This document shows positions 18,759 through 28,205 of a stretch of 64,000 nucleotides of DNA, piece by piece. The notes beneath the pieces are model-generated. The model searched no databases. It saw only the letters and a program-made list of their open reading frames with translations, and had not been told where the DNA came from. Numbering within the stretch: the stretch's first letter is position 1; each line of letters opens with the position of its first letter. Source of the stretch: Vibrio fluvialis (GTDB lineage Bacteria > Pseudomonadota > Gammaproteobacteria > Enterobacterales > Vibrionaceae); NCBI RefSeq assembly GCF_900460245.1, contig NZ_UHIP01000002.1:1054001-1118000 (forward strand). The letters are read 5' to 3'. Both the position numbers and the translations under genes were made by a program.

Positions 18759-20060
18759 TTAATAACCAAGGAAGGCGTGAGGCAGCGCCAGGCTGATCTC
18801 CGGGACATAAGTGACGAGCATCAGCGCCAGCACCAATACTGCGTAGAAAGGCAGCAGAGGTTTAATGACTTTATCGATTTTCACCTTGCCGACAGAGCAG
18901 CCGATGAACAGGGCGCTTCCTACTGGCGGCGTACAGATACCGATACACAGGTTGAAGGTCATCATGATGCCGAAGTGAACCGGATCCATCCCTAAATCCA
19001 TCGCGATAGGCAAAAAGATAGGGGTAAAGATCAGCAGGGCCGGTGTCATATCCATAAAGACGCCCACAATGAGCAGAATCAGGTTGATGATCAGAATGAC
19101 GACCATGGGATTTTCGGACACGTTCATCAACGCATCGCTGATCATGTAAGGAATATCGGCATTCGCCATGGCCCAGGACATGCCCATTGAGGCACCGATC
19201 AGCAGCAGAACAATCGACGTGGTAACCACCGATTCCAGAATGATGGAAGGCAGTTGCTTGAGGGTCACTTCACGATAGAACACCACCGCGAGAAGCAGGG
19301 TATAGATGACCGCAATGGCAGACGCTTCTGTTGCGGTAAAAATACCACCGATAATACCGCCCATGATGATGATAATCAGGCCAAGGCTTGGCAGCGCATC
19401 CAATGTTTTTTGCAACACAATTTGACGGCTTGGCTTTTCGGAAACCGGGTAGTTACGTTTTTTGGCAATCAGCGCCGCGACAATCATGAGTCCCAAACCC
19501 ATGATCAACCCCGGGATGTAACCGGCCAGAAACAGCGCACCAATTGACGTGCCGCCAGAAATCAGTGAATAGACAATAAAAGTATTGCTGGGCGGGATAA
19601 GTAAACCTGTCGGGCAAGAGGTAATGTTGACCGCCGCGGAATACGCCGGATCGTACCCTTCTTTCTTTTGCAGCGGAGACATGGTGCCGCCGACTGCGGC
19701 TGCAGAGGCGACTGCTGACCCTGAAATTGCGCCGAACATCATATTCGCCAGCACGTTAACGTGAGCCAGTGATCCCGGTAATTGGCCGCCAATCACTTTC
19801 GCAAATTCGATCAATCGCAGCGCGATGCCACCCTGATTCATGATATTGCCCGCGAGGATGAAAAACGGAATTGCCAGCAGCGAGAAGCTATCAAGGCCAG
19901 ATGCGAGTTTTTGAGAAATCACGGCAATGGCTGCGTCAAACGGTAACGACAGCATCACGGTCAACAGCGAAGAAATAGCGATACCAAATGAAATCGGCAC
20001 CCCTAATCCCAGGAAAACAAAGAAGGTACCAAACAGAACGATAATAATTTGCCAATCCAT
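18759..20060 (-). CDS. TRAP transporter large permease (DctM)
   Basis: 433 residues, about 12-13 membrane helices, the usual DctM length. It is the channel-forming subunit of a sodium-driven tripartite transporter. Signatures include AISGSAVASAAAVGGTMSPLQKKEGY (about 113-137) and IPPSNTFIVYSLISGGTSIGALFLAGYIPG (about 156-185). It follows the small permease by 11 bases. The operon context predicts glucuronate or a glucuronate-containing sugar as substrate. Confidence 0.94.
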   Translation of the reverse strand: MDWQIIIVLFGTFFVFLGLGVPISFGIAISSLLTVMLSLPFDAAIAVISQKLASGLDSFSLLAIPFFILAGNIMNQGGIALRLIEFAKVIGGQLPGSLAHVNVLANMMFGAISGSAVASAAAVGGTMSPLQKKEGYDPAYSAAVNITSCPTGLLIPPSNTFIVYSLISGGTSIGALFLAGYIPGLIMGLGLMIVAALIAKKRNYPVSEKPSRQIVLQKTLDALPSLGLIIIIMGGIIGGIFTATEASAIAVIYTLLLAVVFYREVTLKQLPSIILESVVTTSIVLLLIGASMGMSWAMANADIPYMISDALMNVSENPMVVILIINLILLIVGVFMDMTPALLIFTPIFLPIAMDLGMDPVHFGIMMTFNLCIGICTPPVGSALFIGCSVGKVKIDKVIKPLLPFYAVLVLALMLVTYVPEISLALPHAFLGY

Positions 20061-20071
20061 GAGTCAAATTC

Positions 20072-20599
20072 CTATTTAAATTGGTTAGCCACAGAATCCA
20101 CTTTGCGCTGCTTTCCGCACTTCAGTGTTCTCAGGTTGGTCAAAAAATCGGCTGATAAGTAGATCAGCATGAACACGCCACTTAAAGGAATGGCGGAGTA
20201 AACGTACCCCATTTGCAGATTCAGAGCAGGAGAGACCTGGCCACTGGCGAGGATTTGCAGCATCAGTTTCCCACCGCCGTAAATCATGATCACGCTGGCG
20301 AAAATGACGCTTACGATGTTGATGACGAGGCGAAGAACACCAAGCTTTGTAGGCTTGTTCTCTAACATTTGTTCAAGTAATTCAATCGCTAAGTGGCGTT
20401 TTTGCCCCAGGGTATAGGCAGCGCCCATCAGGCCGACCCATATAAAAAGGAAGCGGGCAAGTTCATCGGTGGTGGTGCTTGGTGCATTGAGCACGTACCG
20501 AGAAAAAACTTGCCAGACGACGCAGGCAACGAGAAAGCTGGATAACACGATGCAGAACGTCGACAGCCCCCGATTAATGATGCCTATTAACTTGTCCAT
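20072..20599 (-). CDS. TRAP transporter small permease (DctQ)
   Basis: 175 residues with four hydrophobic segments (about 12-32, 48-62, 85-110, 130-152), typical of DctQ. ELARFLFIWVGLMGAAYTLGQKRHLAIELL is a recognisable family block. It is the first gene of the minus-strand operon. Its ribosome site (AGGAG) abuts a TGGT-N2-ACCA operator, so repressor binding there would block the 5' end of the operon. Confidence 0.92.
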   Translation of the reverse strand: MDKLIGIINRGLSTFCIVLSSFLVACVVWQVFSRYVLNAPSTTTDELARFLFIWVGLMGAAYTLGQKRHLAIELLEQMLENKPTKLGVLRLVINIVSVIFASVIMIYGGGKLMLQILASGQVSPALNLQMGYVYSAIPLSGVFMLIYLSADFLTNLRTLKCGKQRKVDSVANQFK

Positions 20600-20606
20600 A
20601 ATGACT

Positions 20607-20620
20607 CCTGGTAAACCAAT
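20607..20620. promoter_or_regulatory. UxuR-type operator in the dctQ leader
   Basis: TGGT-AA-ACCA core with partly symmetric flanks (20609-20618), the same core as the two ATTGGT-N2-ACCAAT sites nearby. It is 10 bases before the dctQ start codon. Its centre is 147 bases, about 14 helical turns, from the 20754 site, which would suit repression by looping. Confidence 0.5.
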
Positions 20621-20753
20621 TTTTGTTATAGGTGTGTAGGGATAGGTTGTTTTCCTTAAAATCGGTTGAGATTAGAGCATGTGAAGACAAAATGGCCTGT
20701 GATCAAACTCTCATTAATATTTGGTCTGAACAGTTGGGTGTGGTTTTTATGAT

Positions 20754-20767
20754 ATTGGTCAACCAAT
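20754..20767. promoter_or_regulatory. UxuR-type operator between divergent TRAP genes
   Basis: ATTGGT-CA-ACCAAT, with perfect six-base arms. The TGGT-N2-ACCA core is what FadR-family GntR repressors such as UxuR/ExuR recognise. It lies in the 312-base divergent spacer between dctQ and dctP. Nearby TTGGTTGA half-sites occur at about 20778. The rest of the spacer is AT-rich promoter-like DNA with no ORF. Confidence 0.7.
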
Positions 20768-20911
20768 TTGAAGTTTTTGGTTGAAATTGGTTTGCTTTGA
20801 CAGATAAGTTAATAGGGAATTACTGCAGATGAGATAGGAATACATGCAGTACTCATCCAGTGATCTGAAAGATAACGCATGAAAACAACATAATTCTAAA
20901 TGGAGAACATT

Positions 20912-21901
20912 ATGCGGTTTAGTAAAAAAACACTGTCTGCCGCTATGGCATGTGTGGCTGCTGCTTCAATTTCTTTTTCTGTCTCTGCTACCACTATTCT
21001 AAAACTGAGTCATAACCAGGATCGCAACCACCCGGTGCACAAGTCGATGCAATACATGGCCGACAAAGTCAAAGAGTACACCCATGGAGAGGTGAAAATT
21101 CGCATCTACCCGAATGGACAACTGGGCACGCAACGCGAATCAATGGAACTGTTGCAAAATGGTGCTCTGGATATTGCTAAATCCAACGCCAGCGAGCTTG
21201 AGTCGTTTGAACCGGCTTACGGCGCGTTCAACATTCCTTATATCTTCCATGACCGCGACCACTTTTACCGCGCCTTAACCGGTAAAGTGGGTGATGAAAT
21301 TCTCGATGCATCAAAGGGTAAAGGTTTTATTGGCTTAACGTATTACGACGGTGGTGCGCGCAGCTTCTACGCTCAAAAGCCGATTAAGTCGCCGGCGGAT
21401 CTTAAAGGGATGAAAATCCGGGTTCAGCCGAGCCCGACTGCGGTCAATATGATTAAGCTAATGGGCGGCGCACCAACACCTTTGGCTTACGGTGAACTGT
21501 ATACCGCGCTGCAACAAGGTGTGGTGGATGGCGCAGAGAACAATGAAACCGCGTTGACCAACTCACGTCATGGCGAGGTGGCGAAATATTTCAGTATGGA
21601 TGAACACACCATGATTCCTGATGTATTAGTCATCAGCGAAAAATCGTGGAACAAACTCACTCCTGATCAACAAACGGCAGTGCGTAAAGCGGCAAAAGAA
21701 TCGATGCTGTATCACAAAGATTTGTGGACCAAGATGATTGCTGAAGCGCAGGAGCAAGCAAAATCCGCCATGGGCGTTGCATTTGTACCTGTCGAGAAGC
21801 AGCCGTTTATCGATGCCGTAAAACCGATGCACGATGAAGCGCTGAACAATGAAGCGATTGCGCATTACGTGAAGGAAATTGATGCATTGGCATCAAATTA
21901 G
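20912..21901 (+). CDS. TRAP transporter substrate-binding protein (DctP)
   Basis: 329 residues. The periplasmic solute receptor of the TRAP system. A signal peptide spans about residues 1-26 (ending SFSVSA before TTILKLSH). GMKIRVQPSPTAVNMIKLMGGAPTPLAYGELYTALQQGVVDGAENN is the DctP signature, whose arginine contacts the substrate carboxylate. An ATG at 20900 is in frame, but GGAGAA six bases before 20912 decides the start. It is split from the permease genes and transcribed the other way, ahead of uxuR and uxuA. Substrate is probably glucuronate or a relative, by context. Confidence 0.94.
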   Translation: MRFSKKTLSAAMACVAAASISFSVSATTILKLSHNQDRNHPVHKSMQYMADKVKEYTHGEVKIRIYPNGQLGTQRESMELLQNGALDIAKSNASELESFEPAYGAFNIPYIFHDRDHFYRALTGKVGDEILDASKGKGFIGLTYYDGGARSFYAQKPIKSPADLKGMKIRVQPSPTAVNMIKLMGGAPTPLAYGELYTALQQGVVDGAENNETALTNSRHGEVAKYFSMDEHTMIPDVLVISEKSWNKLTPDQQTAVRKAAKESMLYHKDLWTKMIAEAQEQAKSAMGVAFVPVEKQPFIDAVKPMHDEALNNEAIAHYVKEIDALASN

Positions 21902-21927
21902 TTAGCCAAATCAAAGGTTGACCTTAG

Positions 21928-21941
21928 ATTGGTTGACCAAT
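21928..21941. promoter_or_regulatory. UxuR-type operator upstream of the GntR gene
   Basis: ATTGGT-TG-ACCAAT with perfect six-base arms. It lies 66 bases before the GntR regulator start and just after dctP, consistent with autoregulation of the repressor and control of uxuA. Confidence 0.65.
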
Positions 21942-22007
21942 TATTTAGGGTTCGATTATAGTTGCACCTGTACAAAACAATACCGGTAGTGAATTAAGTG
22001 AGATCAT

Positions 22008-22778
22008 ATGGGTATTCAGACAAACTTGAGTGTTAGTGTTGGCATGATTAATCCAAAACGTCTTTATCAGGAAATTGGCCTCGGGCTGCAGAAACGTATC
22101 GCATCTGGTGAATTTGGTCTCGGGGATCGATTACCTCCCGAGCGTGAAATCGCCGAAGAGTTGGATGTGAGTCGTTCTGTCGTTCGCGAAGCCATTATCA
22201 TGCTGGAACTTCAAGGGTTTGTTGAAGTACGGAAAGGGTCGGGAGTTTACGTCATTAAACTTCCGAGCTCTTTAAACGAAGATCAGGATCCTGAGTTAAA
22301 TCGCAATAGCGATGTTGGTCCGTTTGAACTGTTACAAGCTCGTCAGGTTTTAGAAAGTCAGATCGCTAGTTTCTCTGCTTCTAATGTCACTAAAAATGAT
22401 ATTTCTCGTCTTCGTTCTTATTTAGACCAAGAGAGAATTAATCTCGAGAGTGATAAAGAAGATTACGAATGCGATCGTATGTTCCACTTAACGATCGCTG
22501 AAGCCTCTCAAAATAGCGTTCTGAGTGACATTCTCCAAGACCTATGGAATCGACGAGAAGAGAGTCCAATGTGGCAACAATTGCATTCACGCATTACCAG
22601 CAACACCTACCGTTACCAATGGTTAGAGGATCACGAAAAAATCCTCTTGGCGTTGCAAAAGCGTGACCCGGAAGGGGCAAGAAAGGCGATGTGGCAGCAC
22701 ATCGAAAATGTTAAGCAGACGTTGTTCAAATTATCCGATGTGGATGACCCTTCTTTTGATGGCTATCTGTTTCGCTAA
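22008..22778 (+). CDS. uxuR: GntR/FadR-family repressor, UxuR-like
   Basis: 256 residues. An N-terminal winged helix (about 18-85; LPPEREIAEELDVSRSVVREAIIMLELQGFVEVRKGSGVYV) is followed by an all-helical FCD ligand domain (about 105-240; metal-binding Asp/His residues expected). It closely resembles E. coli UxuR/ExuR, which respond to fructuronate or glucuronate. It sits between dctP and uxuA, and three matching operators surround it. The start at 22008 has only a weak ribosome site; an alternative at 22044 would shorten the tail without touching the helix-turn-helix. Confidence 0.9.
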   Translation: MGIQTNLSVSVGMINPKRLYQEIGLGLQKRIASGEFGLGDRLPPEREIAEELDVSRSVVREAIIMLELQGFVEVRKGSGVYVIKLPSSLNEDQDPELNRNSDVGPFELLQARQVLESQIASFSASNVTKNDISRLRSYLDQERINLESDKEDYECDRMFHLTIAEASQNSVLSDILQDLWNRREESPMWQQLHSRITSNTYRYQWLEDHEKILLALQKRDPEGARKAMWQHIENVKQTLFKLSDVDDPSFDGYLFR

Positions 22779-22844
22779 TTCTTTGGATATATCGCTGTAG
22801 CAGTCATACGACGTTGCTCAACAATATATAACTAGGAAACTATT

Positions 22845-24032
22845 ATGGAACAAACTTGGCGTTGGTATGGCCCAAGCGATCCTGTGTCTTTGGATGATAT
22901 TAAACAGGCAGGCGCGACGGGAATTGTAACCGCTTTGCATCATATTCCGAACGGGGAAGTGTGGAGCAAAGAGGAAATCCTCAAGCGTAAAGCTATTCTT
23001 GAAGCGAAAGGTTTCAACTGGTCGGTGGTAGAAAGTGTTCCTGTACACGAAGAAATTAAGACTCGCACAGGCCAATACGCGCGTTGGATTGAAAACTACA
23101 AGCAATCGCTGATCAATCTGGCAGAGTGCGGCATCGATACGGTGTGCTACAACTTCATGCCGGTGTTGGACTGGACGCGTACTGATCTGGAATACCAGTT
23201 GGCAGATGGCTCGAAAGCGCTGCGTTTTGACCAGATTGAGTTTGCTGCATTTGAACTGTTTATCCTCAAGCGTCCGGGCGCTGAAGCCGAATACACTGAG
23301 CAGGAACAACTGCAAGCGAAAGCCTGTTATGAAGGTATGTCTTCGGCACAAATCGAAAAACTCACCTCAAACATTATTGCGGGATTACCTGGCGCAGAAG
23401 AAGGTTACACACTGGAAGAGTTTCAGGCTCGTCTGGATACTTATCAGGGTATCGATAAAGACAAATTGCGCGAGCATATGGTGCTGTTCCTGCAAGAGTT
23501 GATGCCAACCTGTGAGCAGTATGGTCTCAAGCTGGCGGTACATCCGGATGATCCACCGCGTCCGATTCTGGGCTTGCCGCGTATTGTCTCGACGATTGAA
23601 GATATTGAAGCACTGACAACGGCAGTACCAAGCATGATGAACGGTATTACCATGTGCACCGGTTCTTATGGTGTGCGTGGCGATAACGATCTGGTGCGCA
23701 TGATTGAAACGTATGGCGATCGTATTTACTTCACGCATTTACGTTCGACCCTGCGTGAAGAAGGCAACCCGATGAGTTTCCATGAAGCGGCGCACTTAGA
23801 CGGTGATGTCGACATGTATAACGTCATCAATGCGCTGCTGAAAGAAGAGCACCGCCGCGAACAACAGGGCAACGTGCGCCGCATTCCAATGCGTCCTGAT
23901 CATGGGCATCAGATGATTGACGATCTGAAAAAGCAAACCAATCCGGGCTACTCGTGCATTGGACGCTTAAAAGGACTGGCGGAGATCCGCGGGGTTGAAT
24001 TGGCGCTCAAACGTGCCTTTTACACCAATTAA
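22845..24032 (+). CDS. uxuA: Mannonate dehydratase
   Basis: 395 residues, E. coli UxuA length (394). Dehydrates D-mannonate to 2-keto-3-deoxygluconate using Fe2+ or Mn2+ in a xylose isomerase-like barrel. Blocks seen: [33 protein letters not shown] (1-40), [12 protein letters not shown] (about 105-116), [17 protein letters not shown], and [12 protein letters not shown] near 350, which supply metal-binding His and Cys residues. AGGAAAC precedes the ATG. It links fructuronate reductase to KDG kinase, both encoded on the opposite strand. Confidence 0.96.
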   Translation: MEQTWRWYGPSDPVSLDDIKQAGATGIVTALHHIPNGEVWSKEEILKRKAILEAKGFNWSVVESVPVHEEIKTRTGQYARWIENYKQSLINLAECGIDTVCYNFMPVLDWTRTDLEYQLADGSKALRFDQIEFAAFELFILKRPGAEAEYTEQEQLQAKACYEGMSSAQIEKLTSNIIAGLPGAEEGYTLEEFQARLDTYQGIDKDKLREHMVLFLQELMPTCEQYGLKLAVHPDDPPRPILGLPRIVSTIEDIEALTTAVPSMMNGITMCTGSYGVRGDNDLVRMIETYGDRIYFTHLRSTLREEGNPMSFHEAAHLDGDVDMYNVINALLKEEHRREQQGNVRRIPMRPDHGHQMIDDLKKQTNPGYSCIGRLKGLAEIRGVELALKRAFYTN

Positions 24033-24040
24033 ATGTGATT

Positions 24041-24070
24041 AAAAAAGGAACGCTGAGCGTTCCTTTTTTT
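24041..24070. terminator. Bidirectional terminator between uxuA and the SorC gene
   Basis: Thirteen-base arms AAAAAAGGAACGC and complement with loop TGA, flanked by A and T runs. It serves both converging genes. Confidence 0.88.
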
Positions 24071-24074
24071 CTAT

Positions 24075-25016
24075 CTATTGCGTCAACAGCCAGCGGGCGG
24101 TAGTTTCGTCGGTGACCAACCCATTGATCCAGCGACCGCGCAGCGCAGCGAGGATGGCGGGGCGTTTGTCTTCACCACAGGCAGCGCCAATGCGTGGGCA
24201 GTCATTGCTGCGAATGTCATGGCTGGTGATGAAGGTGTTGATGGCGCAATCAATCACATCACCTTGGGCGTTGATGAAGCGGCCGAGAATTTCTCCCACG
24301 GCGCCTTGTTGATTTAGCTCGTCGGCCTTATCGGCGGAGATAAAGCCATCTTGGATGATTGGGCTTGCTTTACTCAATGAGCCGATACCGATAAACACCA
24401 CGTTGGCATTGCTGGCTACGGCGGCGACTTCCTCAAACACGCGCATGCCGGTCCAGACTTTCAGTTCATCGGCTGACAGGGCGTAACGCGGCGCAGGTAA
24501 CTGGTAATAGTTGGCGCGAATTTTCCGCGCCAGAATCAGCGGCACATCATCGTAGTAGTTACATTGACCATTCACACCCATCGCGCTGATCAGCGCCACG
24601 CATTGGCTGTTGGGCGATTCGAAATCAATCCGGTTGATCGCTTTTTTCAGCGTCAGCCCCGAGCCGATGCCGATAATTTGATTCTGCTGGTCTTTGACGT
24701 ATTTCGACATCAACTGAAAGCAGCCAAACGACACGTTATCTAAGGTTTCCTCGCCGCTGGTGGTGGGGACGATGTTGCACTCCACCAGTTGATACTTCGC
24801 TTTCAGCAGTTCTGCGTAATCTAAACAAGTTGAAATCGGGTGGTGCAGGCCAACCGAAACAATGCCTTCCTCTTTGGCTGCCGCAATCAAACGTTGCACC
24901 ACCGGACGGGATAAACCGAGTTCAGACGCAATATCGCTCTGATTGCGGCCGGAGATGTAATACATCCAGGCGGCACGCACCATTTGGTCGGTTTTAAAAC
25001 TGTCGTCTCTTGCCAC
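24075..25016 (-). CDS. SorC/DeoR-type sugar-binding regulator of the arabinitol cassette
   Basis: 313 residues, GTG start with AAGGATG upstream. An N-terminal helix-turn-helix (about 20-55; SDIASELGLSRPVVQRLIAAAKEEGIV) is followed by a SorC phosphosugar-binding domain to the end, with GIGSGLTLKKAINRI and FIGIGSLSKASPIIQDGFIS typical of the ligand pocket. It is divergent from the polyol dehydrogenase gene, across a spacer with a 45-bp palindrome that is its likely operator. It resembles DalR/YgaP-type regulators of polyol operons. Effector probably D-xylulose 5-phosphate or a related phosphate; inference. Confidence 0.88.
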   Translation of the reverse strand: MARDDSFKTDQMVRAAWMYYISGRNQSDIASELGLSRPVVQRLIAAAKEEGIVSVGLHHPISTCLDYAELLKAKYQLVECNIVPTTSGEETLDNVSFGCFQLMSKYVKDQQNQIIGIGSGLTLKKAINRIDFESPNSQCVALISAMGVNGQCNYYDDVPLILARKIRANYYQLPAPRYALSADELKVWTGMRVFEEVAAVASNANVVFIGIGSLSKASPIIQDGFISADKADELNQQGAVGEILGRFINAQGDVIDCAINTFITSHDIRSNDCPRIGAACGEDKRPAILAALRGRWINGLVTDETTARWLLTQ

Positions 25017-25137
25017 ATTTCATCCTTACTATTCAATGTCTTGAGCCTGTTCTAAAGCTTTGATTTTTCGTCTTGGGCGCGCGAATACCTCGTATCTTCT
25101 CTCGAACGTCTTCGGAGTGCAATAGTTATCAATTACC

Positions 25138-25182
25138 CACAAATGAACAAAAGACCTTTAAATGGTCTTTTGTTCATTTGTG
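25138..25182. promoter_or_regulatory. 45-bp palindrome, likely SorC-regulator operator
   Basis: Perfect 19-base arms (CACAAATGAACAAAAGACC and complement) around TTTAAAT. It lies in the divergent spacer, 121 bases from the regulator start and 69 bases from the dehydrogenase start. No T tract follows in either direction, which argues against a terminator. Two TGAACAAAAG half-sites in mirror arrangement suit a tetrameric SorC protein. Confidence 0.65.
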
Positions 25183-25251
25183 ATCTATGGCTCTTTATTT
25201 GATAATTTGATCGATTAGAGTGGCGTCATTCAATAAGAACGAGGAATCATC

Positions 25252-26619
25252 ATGAAAAACCAATACACGTGGCTTCACATCGGTCTGGGTTCATTTCACC
25301 GCGCGCACCAAGCGTGGTATCTCCACAAATTGTTGGAATCGGGCGATCAATGCTGGCATATCGCTGCGGGCAACATCCGCAATGATGCCGAAGCCACCGT
25401 CGACGCGTTGCGAGCGCAAAACGGCGAATATGTGCTGGAAACCGTGAGTCCGGCGGGTGAGCGTCACTACGAAGTCATCAAGTCGATTCAAACGCTGCTG
25501 CCTTGGCAAGCCGATCTTGCACCGCTGATTGATGAAGGGGCCAAGGCGCAGACGAAAGTCATCGCTTTTACCGTGACCGAAGGCGGCTACTACCTCAAAA
25601 CTGACCAAACGCTGGATGTCGACAGTGCGGTTTTAAGCGCTGATCTCAATGGCGGTCATCAAACCATTTACGGCACCGTGACGAAAATTCTTGAGCGCCG
25701 CATGGCAGACGAGGCAGGCCCGGTGACGCTGCTTAACTGTGACAACGTGCGTCACAACGGCGAGCGTTTTCGCGATGGGTTGATGGAGTTTCTGACGCTG
25801 ACTGGCAAAACCGATGTGTTGCAATGGGTGAAAGAGAACACCACCTGTCCGAATACCATGGTCGATCGCATCACGCCGCGCCCAGCGGCCGATCTGCCGG
25901 CTCGCATCAAACAGCAAACGGGCATTGATGATCAAGCACCCGTGATGGGCGAAACCTTTATTCAATGGGTGATTGAAGACAACTTTAAAGACGCTCGACC
26001 AGCGCTGGAAACGGTGGGCGTTGAAATGGTGGATTCAGTGATCCCGTATGAAGAAGCGAAAATCCGCATTCTCAACTCGTCGCACAGTTGCATTGCGTGG
26101 GCGGGCACCTTGCTGGGGCAGTCGTTTATTCACGACAGCACGCTGACCGAGAGCATCTACAAAATTGCGCATGATTACGTGACGCAGGATGTGATCCCTT
26201 GCTTGGGTGACAACGGTATCGACCTGCCCACGTATCGTGATGTGGTGCTAGAGCGTTTTACCAACCCATACATCAAAGACACCAACCAGCGTGTGGCGGC
26301 AGACGGTTTCTCGAAAATGCCGGCGATGATCACTCCAACGATGATCGAATGTTACCAACGTGGCGTCGCACCGCAAGCAACCGCAATGTTGCCTGCGTTG
26401 TTCTTCGTGTTTATGCAGCAATGGCACCAAGGTGCGCTGCCTTATGAGTATCAAGACGGCATTCTGGATGCGGCGGCAGTGCATGCGATGTTTGAGTCGG
26501 CAGACCCGATTGCACTCTACGCACGTGACAAAGCATTGTTTGGTGAACTGGCTGAGCGCGCTGAATTTGAAGCGCTGCTGCGCGAGAAAATCGCCGCCGT
26601 TTACCCCATGATTCAGTAA
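25252..26619 (+). CDS. dalD: D-arabinitol 4-dehydrogenase-like polyol dehydrogenase
   Basis: 455 residues, long-chain mannitol dehydrogenase family. Likely oxidises D-arabinitol to D-xylulose with NAD+. The N-terminus [21 protein letters not shown] is the Rossmann start, [15 protein letters not shown] is conserved, and [24 protein letters not shown] (about 279-302) is the catalytic lysine block. Length equals Klebsiella DalD (455). The downstream xylulokinase, 10 bases on, supports a D-xylulose product. Substrate is by family and context only; mannitol or another polyol remains possible. Confidence 0.85.
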   Translation: MKNQYTWLHIGLGSFHRAHQAWYLHKLLESGDQCWHIAAGNIRNDAEATVDALRAQNGEYVLETVSPAGERHYEVIKSIQTLLPWQADLAPLIDEGAKAQTKVIAFTVTEGGYYLKTDQTLDVDSAVLSADLNGGHQTIYGTVTKILERRMADEAGPVTLLNCDNVRHNGERFRDGLMEFLTLTGKTDVLQWVKENTTCPNTMVDRITPRPAADLPARIKQQTGIDDQAPVMGETFIQWVIEDNFKDARPALETVGVEMVDSVIPYEEAKIRILNSSHSCIAWAGTLLGQSFIHDSTLTESIYKIAHDYVTQDVIPCLGDNGIDLPTYRDVVLERFTNPYIKDTNQRVAADGFSKMPAMITPTMIECYQRGVAPQATAMLPALFFVFMQQWHQGALPYEYQDGILDAAAVHAMFESADPIALYARDKALFGELAERAEFEALLREKIAAVYPMIQ

Positions 26620-26628
26620 GGAGCAGGT

Positions 26629-28089
26629 ATGTATTTAGGAATTGACCTTGGCACGTCGGAAGTGAAAGCGCTGGTGATTGATGAGCACGGTGAAACCGTC
26701 GCCACACACAGTGCGCCGCTGACGATTCAACGCCCGCATCCGCATTGGTCTGAGCAAGCGCCGCAAGAGTGGTGGGAAGCCACCAACTATCTGATTGGCG
26801 CGTTGCGAGAAAAGTGCACCGAACATTGGGGCGCGATCAAAGCGATTGGCCTGTCGGGGCAGATGCATGGGGCCGTGCTGCTGGATGATCACGACGCGGT
26901 GATTCGCCCGGCGATTTTGTGGAACGACACGCGTTGCCACGAAGAGTGCGCGGAACTGGAAGCGGCAGCGCCGGATTTGCATGACATTGCGGGCAACTTG
27001 GCCATGCCGGGATTTACTGCGCCGAAGCTGATTTGGGTGCGCAAATATGAACCGGAAAACTTTGCGCGCATTCATACCGTGCTGCTGCCGAAAGATTACC
27101 TGCGCCTCAAAATGACCGGACGCAAAGTCTCTGATATGTCGGATTCGGCTGGCACCTTGTGGCTGGATGTCGCCAAGCGCGATTGGTCCGATGCGCTGCT
27201 GGATACATGCCAACTGACGCGCGCTCAGATGCCTGAATTAGTGGAAGGGTGCGATGTGTCGGCGTCACTCTCGGCAGAGATGGCGCACAAATGGGGCTTG
27301 AGTCCATCGGTGATTGTTGCTGGTGGCGGCGGTGACAACGCCGTGAGTGCGATTGGTGTTGGCGCGGTGAATCCGGGCGATGCATTTATCTCCTTGGGCA
27401 CATCCGGGGTGCTGTTTGTGGTGAACGAACAATATCGCCCCGCGCCCCAATCGGCGGTGCATGCGTTTTGTCATGTGCTGCCACAGCGTTGGCATCAGAT
27501 GAGCGTCATGCTCAGTGCCGCCAGTTGTTTGCAATGGTTCTGCCGTATTATCGGAGCGACCGAGGTGGAACTGCTGGCGGACATTGAGCAGTTGAGTGAG
27601 GAAGAAAAAGCCAAAGCGCCGCTGTTCTTACCGTATCTCTCAGGGGAACGCACGCCGCACAACGACCCGCAAGCCATGGGCATGTTCCACAGCATGAGCC
27701 ATTCAACCAATCGTGCGTTGTTGGGTTATGCCGTGATTGAAGGCGTGAGCTTTGGGATTGCCGATGGTCTGCGCGTGTTGCAAGACAGCGGCACCCAGGT
27801 TGACCAGTGTTCGTTGGTCGGCGGCGGCGCTCGCAGCCCATTCTGGGCGCAGCTGCTGGCAGACACCCTCGGCCTGCCGATTGTGACGCACAAAGGCGGT
27901 GAAACCGGCGGCGCACTGGGCGCTGCGCGTCTGGCATGTTTAGCGTCCGGTAAATCCGTGGCACAGGTGTGTAAAAAGCCAGACATTCACCGTATTTACC
28001 AACCTTGCGCGGATCGCAAACCCGTGTTGAGCGAGCGCTATGCTCGGTTCCGTGCCCTCTATCGAAACGATTTGGCCTTACGGTCATAA
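26629..28089 (+). CDS. xylB: Xylulokinase
   Basis: 486 residues, FGGY kinase. Phosphorylates D-xylulose to D-xylulose 5-phosphate for the pentose phosphate pathway. LGIDLGTSEVKALVIDEHG (3-21) is the phosphate-1 motif, GLSGQMHGAVLLD (about 79-91) the xylulokinase-specific substrate block, and SLVGGGARSPFWAQLLAD (about 391-408) the FGGY C-terminal signature. AAGGAG precedes the ATG. It is the second gene of the arabinitol cassette. Some members use other ketopentoses. Confidence 0.92.
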   Translation: MYLGIDLGTSEVKALVIDEHGETVATHSAPLTIQRPHPHWSEQAPQEWWEATNYLIGALREKCTEHWGAIKAIGLSGQMHGAVLLDDHDAVIRPAILWNDTRCHEECAELEAAAPDLHDIAGNLAMPGFTAPKLIWVRKYEPENFARIHTVLLPKDYLRLKMTGRKVSDMSDSAGTLWLDVAKRDWSDALLDTCQLTRAQMPELVEGCDVSASLSAEMAHKWGLSPSVIVAGGGGDNAVSAIGVGAVNPGDAFISLGTSGVLFVVNEQYRPAPQSAVHAFCHVLPQRWHQMSVMLSAASCLQWFCRIIGATEVELLADIEQLSEEEKAKAPLFLPYLSGERTPHNDPQAMGMFHSMSHSTNRALLGYAVIEGVSFGIADGLRVLQDSGTQVDQCSLVGGGARSPFWAQLLADTLGLPIVTHKGGETGGALGAARLACLASGKSVAQVCKKPDIHRIYQPCADRKPVLSERYARFRALYRNDLALRS

Positions 28090-28153
28090 CCTCGGCCATT
28101 AAGAGCCTATTTAAAAAGAATTTTTAGAAGAATCATCACAAACCTCATGGACT

Positions 28154-28173
28154 ACGCCCCTGCAAAGGGGCGT
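28154..28173. other. GNRA-capped hairpin upstream of the MFS gene
   Basis: ACGCCCCT, loop GCAA, AGGGGCGT: an 8-bp GC-rich stem closed by a GNRA tetraloop, in the 116-base gap between xylB and the transporter gene. No T run follows, so partial attenuation or transcript processing is more likely than termination. Confidence 0.45.
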
Positions 28174-28205
28174 GGGATTCCTTTACCCTACGAAACGAGG
28201 AATAT

